Shown here one piece after another: positions 42,619 through 51,577 of a stretch of DNA of 64,000 bases. The notes under the pieces were generated by a model. It had not been told where the DNA came from, made no database searches, and was given only the letters and a program-made list of their open reading frames with translations. The stretch covers positions 248,001 through 312,000 of the forward strand of contig NZ_LMOD01000005.1 in assembly GCF_001423485.1 (NCBI RefSeq), written 5' to 3'. Both the position numbers and the translations under genes were made by a program. Source of the stretch: Microbacterium sp. Leaf320. Its GTDB lineage: Bacteria > Actinomycetota > Actinomycetes > Actinomycetales > Microbacteriaceae. Each line of letters starts with the position of its first letter. Within the stretch, counting starts at the first letter, position 1.

Positions 42619-44910
42619 GTGACACAACCCTCACCCTTCGGGCTGATGCTGCGCTCGTTGCGCGTGGGCCAGAACCTGACTCTCGAAGCGCTCGCGTCTC
42701 GATCCGGGGTGAGCGTGCGCACGATCGGCGACCTCGAACGCGGAGCGAGCGCCTCGCCGCAACGGCGCACCGTCGATGCGCTCGCCGACGGACTCGGACT
42801 CGATGTGGCCGATCAGCATGCGTTCCTCCGCGCTGCGCGTGCCCGGCCCCGTGCCGCCGTCGCGACAGAGCCCGCGGGGGCCATAGCCCCGCACCGGGTG
42901 TTCGACTTCTCGGGCCGGCAGGCCGAGATCGATGAAGCACTTCGCATCCTGCACGGCCCTCCGCCCGCAGATCGGCAGCGACCGGCGCTGGTCATCAGCG
43001 GCGCGCCGGGAATCGGCAAGACGACCGGCGCCGTCGAGATCCTGTCGCGTGGAGGAGAGGCCGACCGCCGTCCGCTGGTCTTCGTGGGGCTGGACGGCTT
43101 CAGCTCGTCTCCGCTGACACCGCTCCAGGTGGTCACCGCCATGCTGCGGCAGCTCCCCGGAGCGGAGCAGAAGCCGCCTGCTGATCTGGCGACGGCGCGA
43201 ACGGAATGGCGGGCAGCGGTCGCAGAGGCTCCCGTCCAGGTGCTGCTCGACAACGTCGCGAACGAGGCGCAAGTCCGTCCGATCCTGTCGATCTGCGCGG
43301 GGGATGTCGTGGTCGTGACGTCGCGCCGCAGTCTCGCAGGCCTCGAAGGGGTGCGGCGCCTGCGGCTCGGGCCCCTGCAGCGGGACGAGAGCATCGCGTT
43401 TCTCGGTCGTCTCATCCCGCATGACGATGCCTCCGATCTGGATGCGCTGAGTGAGATCGCGGCCCTGTGCGACGACGTGCCCCTCGCGCTTCGAGTGGTC
43501 GGCAACCGCATCGCCAGTCGCCCCTCATGGACGGCCCCCGATCTCCTGAGCCGCCTGCGCACGTCGGAGGACAGGCTGCGCATGCTCGTCGCCGGTGACC
43601 TGGCCGTGGAAGCGGCCATCTCTCTCTCCTACGAGGAGCTGGACCCGCGCACTGCCGCGCTGTTCCGGTGGATCTCGCTCATCGACGGTCGCACCTTCGG
43701 GGCCCATCTCGCCGCGGCTGCCGTGCGATCGTCAGATGTGGCCGAGGTGGAGCGACGGCTGGACGACCTCACGGACCTGGGAATGCTCGAGGCGCGCGGT
43801 GGCGACCGCTACCGTCTGCACGACCTGATGCGTCTCTTCGGGCTGGGCAAGCTGCGCGATGCTGTCGGATCCGATGAGATCGCACGGCGCCACGCCCATA
43901 TCCGCGCGTGGCTGCTGGGGAGTCTGGAGCGCGCCGGCGCCTGGTACGAACCGGGAAGGGATGCGAGCGCAGTCTCACGCAACGGCCGCAGCTTCATCGA
44001 TGCCGAGGCCGCCGCGGTGTGGATCCGCGAGGAGGTCGAGCACTGGTGGCCGGCGTATGCGGAGGCAGCGGAGCTCGGCGAGGACGCGATGGTCTGCGAC
44101 GTCGCGGATGCGCTGCACTGGTACTCCGACATCTGGATCACGTGGGGACACTGGCATCGATTCTTCTCTCTCGCGGCTGCGGCGGCGAAGAGGCTGGGCG
44201 ACCCGAGAGCAGAAGCCGCGCAGCTGGGGTACGTCGCGTGGGCGGAGATCGTCGAGGTCGGTGACCGGGCGCACGCGGTGCTCACCGGGCATGCCGCGCT
44301 GGAGGCGGCCACCCGCGCGGGTGATGCCGCGCAGCAGGGCTGGGCGCACTACTACATCGGGTGGGCGAGCTGGACGCTGGATCGTCTCGTCGAGGCCGAC
44401 GAGGCGGCCGCGGCCGCCATGGTCGCCTTTCGCGCGGCTCAGGAGACGACAGGGGCGGAGAACGCGCAGGTGCTCTCGTCGATGGTCAAGGCCCGACGCG
44501 GCAAGTACCTCGAGTCGATCCCCGAGACGGAGGCGACGCTCGCGCGCGTCCGATCCGCCGAGACCACGGACAGTCTGACCAGCATCGTCACGCAGTTCGC
44601 GGCGTGCCTCGACCTCGTCGACGCCTATGTCGCCGTCGGACGACACGAGGACGCGGTCCGAGTCGGCGCGCTGGGCATCGAGATCGCACGATCGCTCAAG
44701 GACGACACCCGTGTGCTGCTGATGATGCGCCGACACATCCGTGCGCTGATCCACGCGGGCGACGGCGAGGCTGCGATCGCCGAGGCGGATGAGGCTCTGG
44801 CCATGCTGGGGCCGGGGAGCAGCGAGGCGTTCATCTTCGACAGAGTGCGCCGGGAGGTGTCGCTCATCGGCACGTCTTGCGCACCCGGTTCAGAGGGCGA
44901 TTCAGCGTGA
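42619..44910 (+). CDS. XRE-HTH / NB-ARC / TPR regulator (STAND family)
   Basis: A 763-residue protein with an N-terminal XRE helix-turn-helix (residues 7-72, LEALASRSGVSVRTIGDLERG), an NB-ARC-type NTPase (Walker A GAPGIGKTT, 128-136; Walker B VLLDN, 208-212; ISLSYEELDPRTAALFRWISL near 340), and about 300 residues of helical TPR-like repeats. This is the architecture of AfsR-related regulators and of other STAND switches. It starts at GTG 42619 with AAAGG upstream and probably shares a transcript with the MFS gene. The inducing signal is unknown. Confidence 0.86.
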   Translation: MTQPSPFGLMLRSLRVGQNLTLEALASRSGVSVRTIGDLERGASASPQRRTVDALADGLGLDVADQHAFLRAARARPRAAVATEPAGAIAPHRVFDFSGRQAEIDEALRILHGPPPADRQRPALVISGAPGIGKTTGAVEILSRGGEADRRPLVFVGLDGFSSSPLTPLQVVTAMLRQLPGAEQKPPADLATARTEWRAAVAEAPVQVLLDNVANEAQVRPILSICAGDVVVVTSRRSLAGLEGVRRLRLGPLQRDESIAFLGRLIPHDDASDLDALSEIAALCDDVPLALRVVGNRIASRPSWTAPDLLSRLRTSEDRLRMLVAGDLAVEAAISLSYEELDPRTAALFRWISLIDGRTFGAHLAAAAVRSSDVAEVERRLDDLTDLGMLEARGGDRYRLHDLMRLFGLGKLRDAVGSDEIARRHAHIRAWLLGSLERAGAWYEPGRDASAVSRNGRSFIDAEAAAVWIREEVEHWWPAYAEAAELGEDAMVCDVADALHWYSDIWITWGHWHRFFSLAAAAAKRLGDPRAEAAQLGYVAWAEIVEVGDRAHAVLTGHAALEAATRAGDAAQQGWAHYYIGWASWTLDRLVEADEAAAAAMVAFRAAQETTGAENAQVLSSMVKARRGKYLESIPETEATLARVRSAETTDSLTSIVTQFAACLDLVDAYVAVGRHEDAVRVGALGIEIARSLKDDTRVLLMMRRHIRALIHAGDGEAAIAEADEALAMLGPGSSEAFIFDRVRREVSLIGTSCAPGSEGDSA

Positions 44911-44931
44911 TCGTCCGGCGGGGTCCCGCGG

Positions 44932-46002
44932 TCACAGGCGGCCGGTCGACTCCCAGAGCCTGATGAGCTTCAACGCAAGATGGAGAGTGCTGCGCGCGAC
45001 GCCGTCGTCGAGCGCCTCTCTGACCACCTCGGGCAGACGCTCGAGCCGGTAGTAGAGCGTAGTCCGATGGACGAACAGGATGCGGCATGCCGCGACGACG
45101 TTCGCACCCACGTCGAGATACGTCTCGACGGTCACCCGCTGGCTGTCGTCTCGTTGGGAGTAGAGCGCATGCGCGGCGGGCGAGATGATCCGGAGTGCTG
45201 CCGGATCGGCTGACGCCGAGGCGAGCAGCCGCCATCCGCCGAGAGCGCTCGAGTCGACCGAGGGGTGGAACTGCGGGAGGGCGGCCGCGAGAGAGGCGGC
45301 GATGACGGCCTCATCGGCGGCGCTGCGCAGGTCCGACGCGCCCTGCGCAGGGGACGCGGTGCCGATTCCGAGAATGCGGATGCCGCGTCTCGCCGCCTCG
45401 TCGAGGAGGAGGTCGGTGAGGCCGTTGTCGGACGGCTGTCCCACGAGCAGGACGACACCGCGCTCCAGCCCGATGAAATGAGCCGGCACGGGCCGGAGGT
45501 GCGTCAGGTGGCGTCCGAAGGCGATGCGGTCGACATCGCTCACCGTCGCATCGATGAGGACGGCTCGAGCGACCGTGCCGGGGCCCGGCCGGAGCCACCG
45601 CTGCTGGACGGCGTGCGCGAAGGCGCCGCGACGCACGGACTCGTCGGCGTGCAGCAGATCGACCAGGATCGACTCTCGATCGACACGCGACGAGCCAGAG
45701 GCCCTGCGCAGGGCGATACGGGTGAGGGCGACGGCCGCATCGATCGCCTCGAACTCGCTCGCCGTGAGCTGCGGCCCATCTCCGAGGTCGATCTCGATGA
45801 CGGCGACCGGGACACCGTCGTCATGCACCGGAACGGAGAGGAGCGAGGCGGATGCCTGAGGTGATGCGGACAGCCCGCCGTCGGACGCCGCCGGACCGAA
45901 CTCGTGCACGACCACTCGGCGGTGCAGGGATGCTGCGAGTTGGAGGGCGATCTCCGACAGCGCCGTCGAGGCTGCGGGAGTCGTCGTATCGCTGATCGTC
46001 AT
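44932..46002 (-). CDS. PucR-type transcriptional regulator
   Basis: A 356-residue regulator with a GAF-like N-terminal half (residues 15-100) and a C-terminal PucR helix-turn-helix (VETYLDVGANVVAACRILFVHRTTLYYRLERLPEVV). ATG 46002 has AGGAG eight bases upstream. It is divergent from the hydrolase/MFS/bicupin operon and is the obvious candidate regulator of it. Its 3' end is 21 bases from the STAND gene's. Confidence 0.85.
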   Translation of the reverse strand: MTISDTTTPAASTALSEIALQLAASLHRRVVVHEFGPAASDGGLSASPQASASLLSVPVHDDGVPVAVIEIDLGDGPQLTASEFEAIDAAVALTRIALRRASGSSRVDRESILVDLLHADESVRRGAFAHAVQQRWLRPGPGTVARAVLIDATVSDVDRIAFGRHLTHLRPVPAHFIGLERGVVLLVGQPSDNGLTDLLLDEAARRGIRILGIGTASPAQGASDLRSAADEAVIAASLAAALPQFHPSVDSSALGGWRLLASASADPAALRIISPAAHALYSQRDDSQRVTVETYLDVGANVVAACRILFVHRTTLYYRLERLPEVVREALDDGVARSTLHLALKLIRLWESTGRL

Positions 46003-46232
46003 GGGTCGCTCCTGTGCGGGGGATGGGCTCACCGTGTCGCTCTGCGTCGATGGATGCGGACGTCACATCCACCGAACTCGAGTACGCCCCATAGAAGCGT
46101 CTTCCGAGCAGCCGCACCAGGCGGAAAGCAGGCAGAAGTGAGGAACGACCGTCTTCGACTCCTGTCGCATGGTCGTGAGTCTGACGGTTCATAGATTCGT
46201 ATTCAGCGGACGAAGGGACACGAGGTGACGCG
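46003..46232. promoter_or_regulatory. Divergent gap between PucR-type gene and hydrolase operon
   Basis: A 230-base gap that must contain both promoters. I see no strong -35/-10 pair and no clear palindrome. GAGG at 46222-46225 is a weak ribosome-binding site before ATG 46233. Confidence 0.3.
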
Positions 46233-46958
46233 ATGATGAGCAGCAGCACGGTCGTCCTCGTACACGGAGCCTTCCTCGACGCATCCGGTTGGTGGCCGGT
46301 CGTGCTCCGCCTGCTAGACGGCGGACACCGGGTGCTCGCTCCTCCGGTGACCGGCCGCAGCTTCCGCGGCGACTGCGACTACATCCGCACGATCGTCGAG
46401 CACGTCGACGGAGAGGTGCTGCTCGTCGGACACGGGTATGGCGCGGCCGTCATCACGGTCGTCGGTGAGGCGGCGAACGTCTCAGGGCTGCTCTTCATCG
46501 CGGGCTATGCGCTGGAACGGGGCGAGAGCATCGCCGAGATGCGAGACCTCTTCGCGCCGGAAGAGGCATCCGCGCATCTCGTGGCCACCGTGTTCCCGGG
46601 TGAAGACGGCGCACGGCGAACGGAGCTGACCGTCGCACCCGACCAATTCGTGCGCCTTCTCGCGCAGGGCCTTCCCGCCGACGAATCGGGAGTCCTCGCG
46701 GTCTCACAGCGCCCGATCTCCGACTCCGTGTTCGCCGAGCGGGCGTCCGGCACGGGCTGGAGCGTGACGCCGAGCTGGGGCGTCGTGGCGACCCACGACC
46801 GTCTCATCAGCCCGCACCTCCAGCGCTTCGGATATCGGCGAGCGGGATGTCGAGCGGTGAGGGAGCTGGACGCACCGCACCTGGTCACGCAGACGCACGC
46901 CGCGGAGATCGTGCGGTTCATCGACAGCATCCTCGACGAGATCGAGACCCGTGGCTGA
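46233..46958 (+). CDS. Alpha/beta hydrolase-fold protein lacking the nucleophile serine
   Basis: A 241-residue alpha/beta hydrolase-fold protein. The fold start is VVLVHGAFLDASGWWPVV, and the nucleophile elbow, normally GHSYG in this family, reads GHGYG (residues 66-70), so position 68 is glycine. The C-terminal histidine of the HLVTQTHAAE region is retained. It may be a non-catalytic member or use another chemistry. ATG 46233 or 46236 can start it. Its end overlaps the MFS gene by eight bases. Confidence 0.78.
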   Translation: MMSSSTVVLVHGAFLDASGWWPVVLRLLDGGHRVLAPPVTGRSFRGDCDYIRTIVEHVDGEVLLVGHGYGAAVITVVGEAANVSGLLFIAGYALERGESIAEMRDLFAPEEASAHLVATVFPGEDGARRTELTVAPDQFVRLLAQGLPADESGVLAVSQRPISDSVFAERASGTGWSVTPSWGVVATHDRLISPHLQRFGYRRAGCRAVRELDAPHLVTQTHAAEIVRFIDSILDEIETRG

Positions 46959-48624
46959 GCAGCAGGGGAGTGCTGTCGACGCCCGCCCCGGTTGGACGGC
47001 GGGGTTCGCGCCGCTCGCCGTCCCGATCTTCCGCCTGGTGTGGCTGGCATCGATCGTCAGCAACATCGGCAGCTGGATGCAGACCGTCGGCGCTCAATGG
47101 CTCCTGGTGCAGGACGACAGCTCGCCGCTGCTCGTCGCGCTCGTGCAGACGGCATCGGCAGCGCCCGTGCTCCTGTTCGCGATCCCGGCCGGCGTCATCG
47201 GCGAGTTCCTCAACCGTCGACGCGTCCTTCTCTGGTCGCAGACGGTCCAACTCGCCGTCGTGCTGGGTCTCACGTATCTGACCGCGGTCGGCCAGACGAC
47301 CACGACCATCCTGCTGGCGTCGACGTTCGTGCTGGGGACGGTCTCGGCCATCCAGCTCCCGGCCTTCCAAGCGCTGGTGCCCGACATCGTGCCGCCGAAG
47401 CTCCTCATCGACGCGGCGAGCCTGTCGTCGATCGGCGTGAACATCGCGCGCGCGGTGGGACCGGCGATCGCGGGCCTCGTCGTCGCGCAGTTCGGGGTCG
47501 CAGCGGTCTTCCTCCTCAACGCGCTCTCCTTCCTGGTGTTCCTGGGCGTGCTGCTCTTCTGGAAGACCTACAGTCCGCCGGTGGCTCGGCCCGAGCCCTT
47601 CGTCGATGCGACGCGGGCCGGCATCCGCTACATCCGCCACTCGCGGATCGTCCGCCGCATCCTGCTGCGGCTCGCCGTCTTCCTGATACCGGCGAACGCG
47701 CTCTGGGCGCTGCTGCCGACCATCGCCAAGAACTCGCTCGGGTTCTCTGCGAGTGGCTACGGCCTTCTGCTGGCAGCGCTGGGAGCAGGATCGATCGTCG
47801 GTGCGTTCGTGCTCCCGTGGGCGCGTCGCGTCGCAGCGGTCAACGGTGTGGTGCTGGTCTCGTCCGTGGTCTTCGGGGCAGGACTCGTGATTCTCGTGAC
47901 CTCGCCGACCCTGTGGATCACCTTTCCGGCGCTCGTGGCCACCGGTCTCGCCTGGATCGGGGTCATCGCGACCATCAACGGCACGGTGCAGGCGTTCCTG
48001 CCCGTCTGGGTGCGTACGCGCGGCCTGTCGTTCTACCAGCTCGTCCTCTTCGGCTGCACGGCCGCCGGGTCTGCGGGCGCGGGCGTGCTCGCGTCCGTGT
48101 GGGATCCCGGGCTCGTGGTCATCGGGGCCGGGATCCTCTGCGGCCTGGGCGGACTCTCCCTGCTCGTGTGGCCCATGCCGGCGACGAGCGGCATCGGCCG
48201 CGGCATCGTGGAGGTGCCGGGGGTCGAGGACCGGCCCCGCCCGGACGGTGCTGACGACGCGCCCGTTCTGGTGGTCATCCGGTATCGCATTCCGGTCGAG
48301 CGGAGACAGGAGTTCCTCGACACGATGACCGGCGTGCAGCAGACCCGTCTGCGGACGGGGGCGCGGGGGTGGCAGGTGTACGTCGACGCCGACGACCCGG
48401 GGTCGGTCATCGAGGTGTACTCCGTCGGCTCGTGGCGCGAGCACGTGAGTCAACACGAAGGTCGCACCACCGACTTCGACGCCCAGCAGATCGCCCGTGC
48501 GCGCGCGATGAGCACCCAGGAGCTCGAGGTGACGCACCTGCTCGCCATCCCCCTGCCTCACCACCGCGGCGTCGAGAAGCGCCGCACCCGCGACAAGAGA
48601 CGGAGCATCCCGCATGGAACGTGA
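46951..48624 (+). CDS. MFS transporter with C-terminal ABM-like domain
   Basis: A 557-residue protein. Residues 15-420 are an MFS_3-type (EntS-like) transporter of about twelve helices, with SNIGSWMQTVGAQWLLV and FQALVPDIVPPKLLIDAASLSSIGVNIARAVGPAIAG. Residues 430-535 are a soluble ferredoxin-like part (VLVVIRYRIPVERRQEFLDTM...WQVYVDADDPGSVIEVYSV), typical of antibiotic-biosynthesis-monooxygenase-like domains. The substrate is unknown. The GTG start overlaps the hydrolase stop, and the end overlaps the bicupin start by 11 bases. Confidence 0.84.
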   Translation: MAEQQGSAVDARPGWTAGFAPLAVPIFRLVWLASIVSNIGSWMQTVGAQWLLVQDDSSPLLVALVQTASAAPVLLFAIPAGVIGEFLNRRRVLLWSQTVQLAVVLGLTYLTAVGQTTTTILLASTFVLGTVSAIQLPAFQALVPDIVPPKLLIDAASLSSIGVNIARAVGPAIAGLVVAQFGVAAVFLLNALSFLVFLGVLLFWKTYSPPVARPEPFVDATRAGIRYIRHSRIVRRILLRLAVFLIPANALWALLPTIAKNSLGFSASGYGLLLAALGAGSIVGAFVLPWARRVAAVNGVVLVSSVVFGAGLVILVTSPTLWITFPALVATGLAWIGVIATINGTVQAFLPVWVRTRGLSFYQLVLFGCTAAGSAGAGVLASVWDPGLVVIGAGILCGLGGLSLLVWPMPATSGIGRGIVEVPGVEDRPRPDGADDAPVLVVIRYRIPVERRQEFLDTMTGVQQTRLRTGARGWQVYVDADDPGSVIEVYSVGSWREHVSQHEGRTTDFDAQQIARARAMSTQELEVTHLLAIPLPHHRGVEKRRTRDKRRSIPHGT

Positions 48625-49825
48625 CGACAACCCCACCACTCACCCCGAGATCCCGTCGCTGGGCGACCCCGATCTGCCGCAGGAGGGTGAGATCAACATC
48701 GCCGACCGCCCGCAGAGCAACATGATGACCGGCCCGCAGAACGAGGCGATCGAGTCGCAGTTCCCGAATCAGATGCATGCGCCGGCGACCGACATCAGCA
48801 CGCAGCCGTTCTTCTGGTCCTCGTTCAACATCTCACCCCGCCGCGTGCAGCGCGGCGGCTGGGCGCGGGAGCTCACGAAGCAGGACTTCCACATCTCAGA
48901 CGAGATCGCGGGCGTCAACATGTACCTCGAGCCCGGCGGGATCCGTGAGCTGCATTGGCACCAGACCGCCGAATGGGCGGTGATGACGAGGGGCAAGGCA
49001 CGCGTCACGACGCTCAGCCGGTCGGGTCTCCCCGCGGTGGAGGATGTGGAGGAGGGTGATCTGTGGCTCTTCCCCGCGGGCACCCCGCACTCCCTGCAGG
49101 GCCTCGGCCCCGACGGCGCGGAGTTCGTGCTCGCGTTCGACGACGGCGACCAGTCCGAGTCGAACACTCTGCTGCTGACGGACTGGTTCGCGCACACCCC
49201 GCCCGAGGTTCTCGCGAAGAACTTCGGCGTCGCCCAGGAGGTGTTCTCCGACATCCCGCTGCACAACCTCTGGATCTTCCCGGGCGAGGAGCCGCCGGCG
49301 CTCGACGTCGACCAGGCCGCCGCGGGTGTGGAGTGGGGCATAGAGCCGGTCATCTTCCGACTGTCGCGCTCGAAGCCGCTCTACCAGAACACGGGCGGCA
49401 GCATCCAGATCGCCGACTCGACGAACTACGCATACTCGAGCACGGTCGCCGCCGCACTCGTGACCGTCGAGCCGGGCTCGATGCGCGAGCTGCACTGGCA
49501 CCCCAACGCCGACGAGTGGCAGTACTACCTGCGCGGATCCGCCCGGATGACCGTCTTCAACACGGGTCCGCACGCGAACACGACCGACTTCCGCGCCGGC
49601 GACGTGGGCGTGGTGCGCAAGAACCTCGGACACTACATCGAGAACACCGGTGACGACGTGCTGCAGTTCCTCGAGGTGTTCCGCACCGACAGGTACGAGG
49701 AGATCTCGCTAACGAACTGGCTCGCGCACGTGCCACCGCAGCTCGTCTCCGCACACCTCAACATCGACCCCGCCGTGCTTGCGACGTTCCCCCGAGGGGC
49801 CCAGGGCATCACGCCGCTGCGCTGA
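48614..49825 (+). CDS. Oxalate decarboxylase-type bicupin
   Basis: A 403-residue bicupin like Bacillus OxdC, which turns oxalate into formate and CO2 using manganese. The metal ligands are H114, H116, E120 and H159 in the first cupin and H294, H296, E301 and H340 in the second. The lid with the catalytic glutamate, SENST in OxdC, reads SESNT (E182). There is no signal peptide. The gene is in one operon with the hydrolase-fold protein and the MFS gene. A different carboxylate substrate cannot be excluded. Confidence 0.88.
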   Translation: MERDDNPTTHPEIPSLGDPDLPQEGEINIADRPQSNMMTGPQNEAIESQFPNQMHAPATDISTQPFFWSSFNISPRRVQRGGWARELTKQDFHISDEIAGVNMYLEPGGIRELHWHQTAEWAVMTRGKARVTTLSRSGLPAVEDVEEGDLWLFPAGTPHSLQGLGPDGAEFVLAFDDGDQSESNTLLLTDWFAHTPPEVLAKNFGVAQEVFSDIPLHNLWIFPGEEPPALDVDQAAAGVEWGIEPVIFRLSRSKPLYQNTGGSIQIADSTNYAYSSTVAAALVTVEPGSMRELHWHPNADEWQYYLRGSARMTVFNTGPHANTTDFRAGDVGVVRKNLGHYIENTGDDVLQFLEVFRTDRYEEISLTNWLAHVPPQLVSAHLNIDPAVLATFPRGAQGITPLR

Positions 49826-51079
49826 TCAGAGCGGCGCGATGTCGGCGAGGTAGCGGTGGATGAGGGTGACCGCCATCGCGCCCTCGCCCACGGCCGATGC
49901 GACGCGCTTGACGGAGTTGGCGCGGACGTCGCCAGCGGCGAAGACCCCGGGCACCGACGTCTCCAGATAGTGGGGCGCGCGCTCCAGGGGCCATCGATCC
50001 AGGTCGCCGGCGGAGAGGTCGATGCCGGTGAGCAGGAAACCGCGCGCATCGAGCCGCACGTCGGTGGTCTCCGCCCACGCGGTGTTGGGCGCACCTCCGA
50101 TGCAGACGAAGAGATGCGTCGCCGGAACCCGGGTGGCCGTTCCCGCCTGATCGAGGGTGATCTCCTGCAGGTGGTCGGTGCCGTCGACGTCGACGACCCG
50201 GGTGTTCACGAGGATGGTGACGTTCGGCTGCACGGCGAGCCGGTTGAGCAGGTACGCCGACATGGTCGAGGAGAGCGACGGCCCGCGCACGAGCACCGTG
50301 ACGTGCGCGGCGTGCGCGGCCAGATTCATCGCGGCCTGCCCGGCGGAGTTCGCGCCGCCGACCACGTAGACGTGAAGACCGATGCAGGCGGAGGCCTCGC
50401 TGGTGCCGGCGCCGTAGTAGACGCCCGCGCCCTCGAGATCGTGCGCTCGAGGCAGGTCGAGTCGGCGCCACTGCACCCCCGTCGCGCACAGGGCGGCGTG
50501 CGCGTGGATCTCGGATCCGTCGGCCAGTCGGGCCCGCACGTCGTGGTCCGTGAACGTGCGGTCGACCCCGTGACGCATGAGCACGAGGTCGGCACCGAAC
50601 GAGACCGCCTGCCGGCGTGCACGTTCGGCGAGCTCAGCCCCGGAGATCCCGCCGGGAAAGCCGAGGTAGTTCTCGATGAGGCTGCTGAAGCCCGCTTGTC
50701 CGCCCACGGCGTCGCGTTCGATGACGGCGACGGAGAGACCCTCCGACGCCGCGTAGACCGCAGCCGAGAGTCCTGCAGGACCCGCGCCGTGGATGATCAG
50801 GTCGTACGTCGACCGGGACGGCGGATTGACCCAGCCCAGAGCCGAGGCGACCTGCTCAGGGGTCGGATCCTCGAGGATGGCGCCGTCCGACAGGACCACC
50901 AGAGGGAGAGCCCTGCCGACGAGGTCGACACCCGCCGCAGACGAGGATCCGGCGGGCACCACGATCGAGAGGAAGGGGACCTCGCTGCGGGTCAGATAGT
51001 CGCGGAGGGCGTAGGCATCCGGGCCGTCGGCATCCGCGACGACGCGGAGAGGCTGTTTGTCGTCCGCGGGGGCGATCAT
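49826..51079 (-). CDS. TrxR-like flavoprotein with N-terminal glutaredoxin-like domain
   Basis: A 417-residue FAD/NAD(P) oxidoreductase. Residues 10-85 look like a thioredoxin/glutaredoxin fold without CxxC; residues 92-417 are TrxR-like, with FAD motif GAGPAG (98-103) and NAD(P) motif VVGGANSAG. The TrxR redox disulfide CATC is missing; GAGTSEASACIG is at that place. It starts at ATG 51079, overlapping the UBP zinc-finger gene (ATGA). Its stop abuts the convergent bicupin stop without a gap. Confidence 0.83.
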   Translation of the reverse strand: MIAPADDKQPLRVVADADGPDAYALRDYLTRSEVPFLSIVVPAGSSSAAGVDLVGRALPLVVLSDGAILEDPTPEQVASALGWVNPPSRSTYDLIIHGAGPAGLSAAVYAASEGLSVAVIERDAVGGQAGFSSLIENYLGFPGGISGAELAERARRQAVSFGADLVLMRHGVDRTFTDHDVRARLADGSEIHAHAALCATGVQWRRLDLPRAHDLEGAGVYYGAGTSEASACIGLHVYVVGGANSAGQAAMNLAAHAAHVTVLVRGPSLSSTMSAYLLNRLAVQPNVTILVNTRVVDVDGTDHLQEITLDQAGTATRVPATHLFVCIGGAPNTAWAETTDVRLDARGFLLTGIDLSAGDLDRWPLERAPHYLETSVPGVFAAGDVRANSVKRVASAVGEGAMAVTLIHRYLADIAPL

Positions 51080-51435
51080 GCGTTCCCGGCGAGCTGTTCT
51101 TCCCAATCCGCCGGTACCCGCTCAGCGGGTCCGGGGGTGGTCTGCGACAGCGGGTGGCTGTGCGGGGGAGCGAGGGCTGGGCCGTCGAAGGCGGTTTCGG
51201 TGTCGAAGTCCCAGAACCAGTCCTCTCCGGGCTCGAAGCTCTGGATCACCCGATGACCGGTGGTGTGCGCGTGCTTCGTGGCGTGCTTGTGCAGGGAGTC
51301 GTCGCAGCATCCGATGTGCCCGCAGAAGGCGCACCGACGCAGGTGCAGCCACCAGGAGCCGATCTCCTCGCAGTCCACGCACCCAGGACCGGATGGGGGG
51401 ACATCCGCGCGGATGAAGTCGCTGGCCTCGCTCAT
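51076..51435 (-). CDS. UBP-type zinc-finger protein
   Basis: A 119-residue protein with a UBP zinc finger: CVDCEEIGSWWLHLRRCAFCGHIGCCDDSLHKHATKHAHTTGHRVI carries the cysteine/histidine ligands. In bacteria such proteins occur next to TrxR-like flavoproteins, as here (ATGA overlap). It may deliver a substrate or act as a redox partner. Function unknown. Confidence 0.88.
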   Translation of the reverse strand: MSEASDFIRADVPPSGPGCVDCEEIGSWWLHLRRCAFCGHIGCCDDSLHKHATKHAHTTGHRVIQSFEPGEDWFWDFDTETAFDGPALAPPHSHPLSQTTPGPAERVPADWEEQLAGNA

Positions 51436-51577
51436 GGGCGGTTCTCCTGTCGTCGGAGTGCTGTCGAGGTCATGATGTCCCTCTTTCTCCTCGTACTCAA
51501 GGGTGCCCGCCGATCCCGGTCTGTTCCTCCGACAGTCGTCGAAGCGCGGGCGGCGATGCTCCTCTAGGTTCGAGAAG

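Noticed and set aside
44911..44931. A possible terminator between the STAND and PucR-type genes
   Set aside because: Only a five-base GCGGG/CCCGC stem with a two-base loop is present, too weak to call.
46918..48639. A 573-codon minus-strand frame opposite the MFS-ABM gene
   Set aside because: It is rich in Arg, Asp and His and lacks hydrophobic or catalytic motifs, whereas the plus strand encodes a clear transporter.
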